Shown in pieces: positions 60,582 through 64,000 of a DNA stretch of 64,000 nt (position 1 is the stretch's first letter; the number at the start of each line of letters is the position of its first letter). The notes under the pieces were generated by a model that ran no database searches, was not told where the DNA came from, and saw only the letters and a program-made list of their open reading frames with translations. The stretch lies in NCBI GenBank assembly GCA_002286715.1, contig NSJX01000018.1, positions 167,563-231,562 of the forward strand, given 5' to 3'. The position numbers and the translations under genes were made by a program. Origin of the DNA: Dentipellis sp. KUC8613. Lineage: Eukaryota > Basidiomycota > Agaricomycetes > Russulales > Hericiaceae.

Positions 60582-62967
60582 CTATGCAGCTGCTATCTCC
60601 ATGACCTCCTCACCTGCCTCTTCAACAACCTGCTCACCGGGAACCTGCTCCGCTAGAACACCACCTCCCTCAGTTTGAAGACCCTTCTTTGCAATTGCTG
60701 CTGCTTCTAGAGCGGCGAAGTCTACTCCTTTCTTAGAGTTCTTGTTGTAGACACGGTCCTTTATCTCTCGTCCAGAGAGAGTCCTACAACAAAATGTTGC
60801 GTCTAATAAGAAGATTCAAGAAGATAGTGATAACGGCGTACTTGATCTTCTGTCGCAGTTCTTCAGTTAATGTTTGCCAGAATACTGGCATCTTTTCCTT
60901 GAAGTCTTCTAACATTTCGTAGTAATATTTATATCTAGTCAGCCTGTTAGTTCAAGTTGAATGACGAGTACGAAGAGCAATACTTACTGCAACTGAAAAG
61001 CTGCGTCAGTGAATTGAATATCCTTGCGCCATCCTTTCTTGAATGTCGTAAGACAACAGTCAATCTAAATATGCGTCAGCACAAGATCTGCTAGGCCGTA
61101 GCATCACCACACACCGCCACGAACACCAGCGCAATTAAGCGCACAGGTAAAGCATGAAAAATATCACGATATACGGCCTTGCTTGCGCTCCCCTGTTTTC
61201 CGAAGAACGTCTTGCTTATGACGATTGCGACAACAGGAACACCAAACACTTGATCTTTGTCGTAAGTCTTAGCCTGTGAGACCGGGTGAGCATTCTGAAA
61301 AGATGGAAAGAAAACCGTCACCTTTAGGTCTATGTTGCCGTAGGTGAAGATTGGTGGATCGCCCGAGAGAAGCCACTTCACTGAATCGGCCACGTCGCTG
61401 CCCTTGTTGTTGAAGAGCGAACTTTCGAATGCGAAGTACCTCTCACAAGCACGTACAGCCTCATCTTTGATTTGCCCACGCATCTGAGCGACGCCAGCCC
61501 ATATCTGGGATGAAATTCATGCTGTAAGCCTCTATTTTTGAAGACACTGCTCGAAAACGCACGAAAGTCGTCACCCTCTGTAGACACTGGACAAGTTCCG
61601 AGTCGTGGCTGCGTTTCTTCCCAGACTTATCCGACGACTTTCCTGCTAAAACCTTCAAAGCACTTTCTAAATTGCCGAACTCCAGGCGGAGCCCGGGATC
61701 TCTATCGTCTGCAACCACTCGTCGCATAGCATCCCAAACAAAGGTGTCCTGCCCTACCGTAGACAGAGGGAAGGCGTCTTCAGTGCAAATCATGACACGC
61801 AGTTGCTCCCGGGCTTTGACAGCCAATCTTGTGGTCATCACGCCGTAAGCCTTCTCGATGTCACCGATGATCCAGGTCGTAGTCTTGACGGGTGTTGTTG
61901 TGGACCTGTCTTTCCTAAAACTAGTCAATCAGACATCACATAGTTCTGATGGATGATGAACATACGTACTTCTTCTCTAGACGCCGACGTTCAACAAGCT
62001 GGTGGTAATAGACGACGCATCATGAATGAATGTGGCGCAGCGCCAGAAGTGTCGTAATAGCACATGCACCTGAGTGCCCCGGAAGCCAGACTTACGAGCG
62101 CCAGTAGCGTTGCCTGTCCCCACACTGTTCTCGTCTTGGCTTTCCTCATCCTCATCGTCTTCCCCCGACTCCTCATCTGTCGAGGAGTTATTGTACCCGT
62201 TATCTGAGTCTACATATTCCGGTGAGTTGTTGTTTCCCTTGAGAAGAACAGTAGCTCACCACTCTCGTCGTCGTCCTCATCCTCCTCTCCATCTTCTACA
62301 TCGTCATCTTCTGACCCATTGACACTCGGATCCTGCGAAAGCGTTTTCTCCCTGCGCTTAGTACCTAGGTCCCTCAGCAACTCCTCTTCCTCCTGATCGA
62401 GATTCTCATGGCCCTCAGCCAGACGACGACGAACATTGTTGTGTTGGTCGTTGTGTGCACTGTCGCTGTCATTGTGGGCCTTGTTCTCGCCTTCAGCCTC
62501 CACCATTTTCAAGGTAGCTTCTCTGACTGTATTCAATACAACGTTAAGTTAATAAAGTCATTGCTTGTTAGTTACAGGACAAATCCACGAAACGAGCAAC
62601 TGCTTGGCCGAGAGACACATACCCAGCGCTAGCCCCTCCTTCTCCTCCGCTGCTTGAGACTTCCTCCCCCGTGCCTTCTGAGGAGTCTTTCTGGGTTTCT
62701 TAGAAGTGGATTTCTGGGACAGATTATCTTCTGCATCATCGCTGAGGTCTCCTGCATCACGAGTCCTCTTCTTACTGGGCGGTCCCTTTCTCTCTCTAGT
62801 GAGTAGATAAATCCCTCTTCAAAAAATTGAGAACTAGCCTTTTTGCTTTTGTTCCCAGAACTGGCAGGTGTTGACGTGGCGTCAGAGGCAGCCGCTGACT
62901 TCCTCGTTGCTCACTTGGCAGGCTCCGGGGAGGACCTCGGGGCATTCTTTTTTCTACGTCCACCCAT
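60582..62967 (-). CDS. DUF6532-type protein with acidic nuclear-like N-terminal half
   Basis: A basidiomycete-expanded protein of unknown function. The start at 62967 gives MGGRRKKNAPRSSPEPA. A basic block follows (SKKPRKTPQKARGRKSQAAE) and then a strongly acidic part (EDDDVEDGEEDEDDDES). The C-terminal domain reads TARLAVKAREQLRV-type text, seen as REQLRVMICTEDAFPLS, TFVWDAMRRVVADD, ESALKVLAGKS, RACERYFAFESSLF, VPVVAIVISKTFFG, VYRDIFHALPVRLIALVFVA and KDIQFTDAAFQL. The end KKGLQTEGGGVLAEQ is followed by a Glu/Ala-rich tail. The block order matches DUF6532 proteins known from many mushrooms, usually next to transposons. About nine introns; that near 62790 may use a GC donor, and the middle junctions are uncertain. 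A nuclear place fits the basic and acidic tracts. Confidence 0.65.
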
Positions 62968-63211
62968 GGGGTCTACAGAAAAAAGAGTGAGGTATCAGAA
63001 GCACAGAGGAGCAGGGAAACGTAGAAGGGGAAGGGTAAACAAGGGAGAAGAGGTCTGAGGCCGGCCAGGTCGGTCGATCCTCGCTTACAATTATTTATTA
63101 TTCATCACTGCTTCCCGCCACCTTGACGACGCTTTCCATCCTGACCGTCCTGAATAAAGCTCTAAGTATTGTACAAAAACATCCACTACAGAGGGCCGGA
63201 GAGTAAAGAGA

Positions 63212-63664
63212 TCAATGTATGTGGTTCTGCCAATTATTACGATTTTCTTCCCAGTCTTTCATGGCGAAGTCCGTATGAAAGACAAAGGAGGATCGCTCTC
63301 CTGCGTAGCGCAAGTTGAAGTGCGTTGTTTTGCCTGACTCAAAGACGACAAAGTCACCGTTCCGCAGCTGGAAGACCAGGCCTTGTTCGTAGAGAACTAG
63401 CTCTCCCCCTTGGAAATCGCCGATAGGCATGACCAGACAATAATGTCGGTCCTTGCCATCCCTGTGCGCTTGTGCAACTATATTGACGTTGACCACCCAG
63501 CCCAGGAAAGGCCATATGAAAGACTGAGCATTGCCTGGTAAGAACTCAGCGTCGATCATCATCAGTTCATATTCCTGTGGCAATTGTTCTCGGAGCTATC
63601 GTGGAGTTGTTACTTCCGCGTAGTAAAAAGGGAAAGGAGGAGGGGACTCACCACAGCTTCAATT
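63212..63664 (-). CDS. TET/JBP-like 2-oxoglutarate Fe(II) dioxygenase, 5'-incomplete
   Basis: Only the C-terminal part of the gene is visible. The main exon (63212-63595) reads LREQLPQEYELMMIDAEFLP, VVNVNIVAQAHRDGKDRHY and GDFQGGELVLYEQGLVFQL. It continues with FESGKTTHFNLRYAGERSSF and ends in ENRNNWQNHIH. The HxD (HRD), the distal His (THF) and the Arg (GERSSF) are the metal and 2-oxoglutarate ligands of the double-stranded beta-helix fold. A short exon before it (63652-63664) can be joined in phase and adds IEAV. Further 5' exons should lie toward or past position 64000. Agaricomycete TET/JBP-type dioxygenases oxidise 5-methylcytosine or are presumed to, and are known to be spread with KDZ transposons. 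Whether this one is a DNA or another oxygenase is not certain from this fragment. Confidence 0.65.
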
Positions 63665-64000
63665 CTGATTCAGCCATGAATCACTTTTAATTAGACACAC
63701 TCGCAGGTCGCGTCGTCCACTTTTAATCGTACAAACAGGAAATGAACTCCCACGATCTTTTTGACACGTCAAACACTGGCTGTGACTTCAAATTCATAGC
63801 TGAGCAGACTTCTATAATGATTCTTCAACAAATTTTTTGATTCAGGTACAACATTTGATTGTGTAAAAAAAGAAATTGAAATTTCTATGAATGTATGTAG
63901 TCTACATGGTGACAACTGCGACCCTCAAAGCCTTCGGGACATGACACGTGAATTAGTCGTTGCTAGGGCACGCGGCACAACGACAAGGTGCGCTGGCAGC
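63665..64000. other. AT-rich right edge
   Basis: AT-rich DNA with no clear exon. It may contain introns or the promoter of the dioxygenase gene. No terminal repeat was seen before the window ends. Confidence 0.4.

Overview
The window looks like nuclear DNA of a basidiomycete mushroom-type fungus (Agaricomycete). Genes are dense and carry many short introns, mostly about 50-60 bp with GT..AG ends. The recognisable proteins are fungal: a Pkd2/Flc-type TRP-like channel, a DUF4045-gelsolin protein, an OM14-like membrane protein and a DUF6532 protein. I resolved 26 protein genes and found no tRNA, rRNA or CRISPR. All gene models are hand-spliced from splice signals and family resemblance, with no transcript evidence.

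Left part (0.5-10.9 kb): an alpha/beta-hydrolase, then two complete UTP-glucose-1-phosphate uridylyltransferase genes arranged tail to tail (3246-5368 plus, 6194-8326 minus). A small coiled-coil protein shares a short divergent promoter with the second copy, and a classical short-chain dehydrogenase follows. From 10.85 to 14.70 kb there is no convincing gene, only weak coding-like fragments, one of them very cysteine-rich.

Middle (14.7-31 kb): an FKBP-type prolyl isomerase divergent from ARPC4 (Arp2/3 complex), the SMC5/6 subunit Nse4, two tandem secreted GH17-like glycosidases, a large DUF4045-gelsolin protein, and a GPI-anchored secreted protein.

Middle-right (31-58 kb): mostly housekeeping. 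It holds an uncharacterised coiled-coil protein, ribosomal protein uS7 (RPS5), an uncharacterised disordered protein, the TRP-like channel, the DNA-damage ATPase Mgs1/WRNIP1, a PRKRIP1-like splicing factor, a CLIP-170 homologue, an OM14-like protein, acireductone dioxygenase, eIF3c, a Rho GTPase and pyroglutamyl peptidase.

Right end (58-64 kb): an accessory block unlike the rest. It has a GRF-type zinc-finger protein, a DUF6532 protein and a TET/JBP-like 2-oxoglutarate dioxygenase cut short near the window edge, with repeat-bearing AT-rich spacers. These families are expanded in Agaricomycetes, and the TET/JBP family is known to travel with KDZ transposons. The block is therefore the most likely place for transposon-linked biology, although no transposase is visible.
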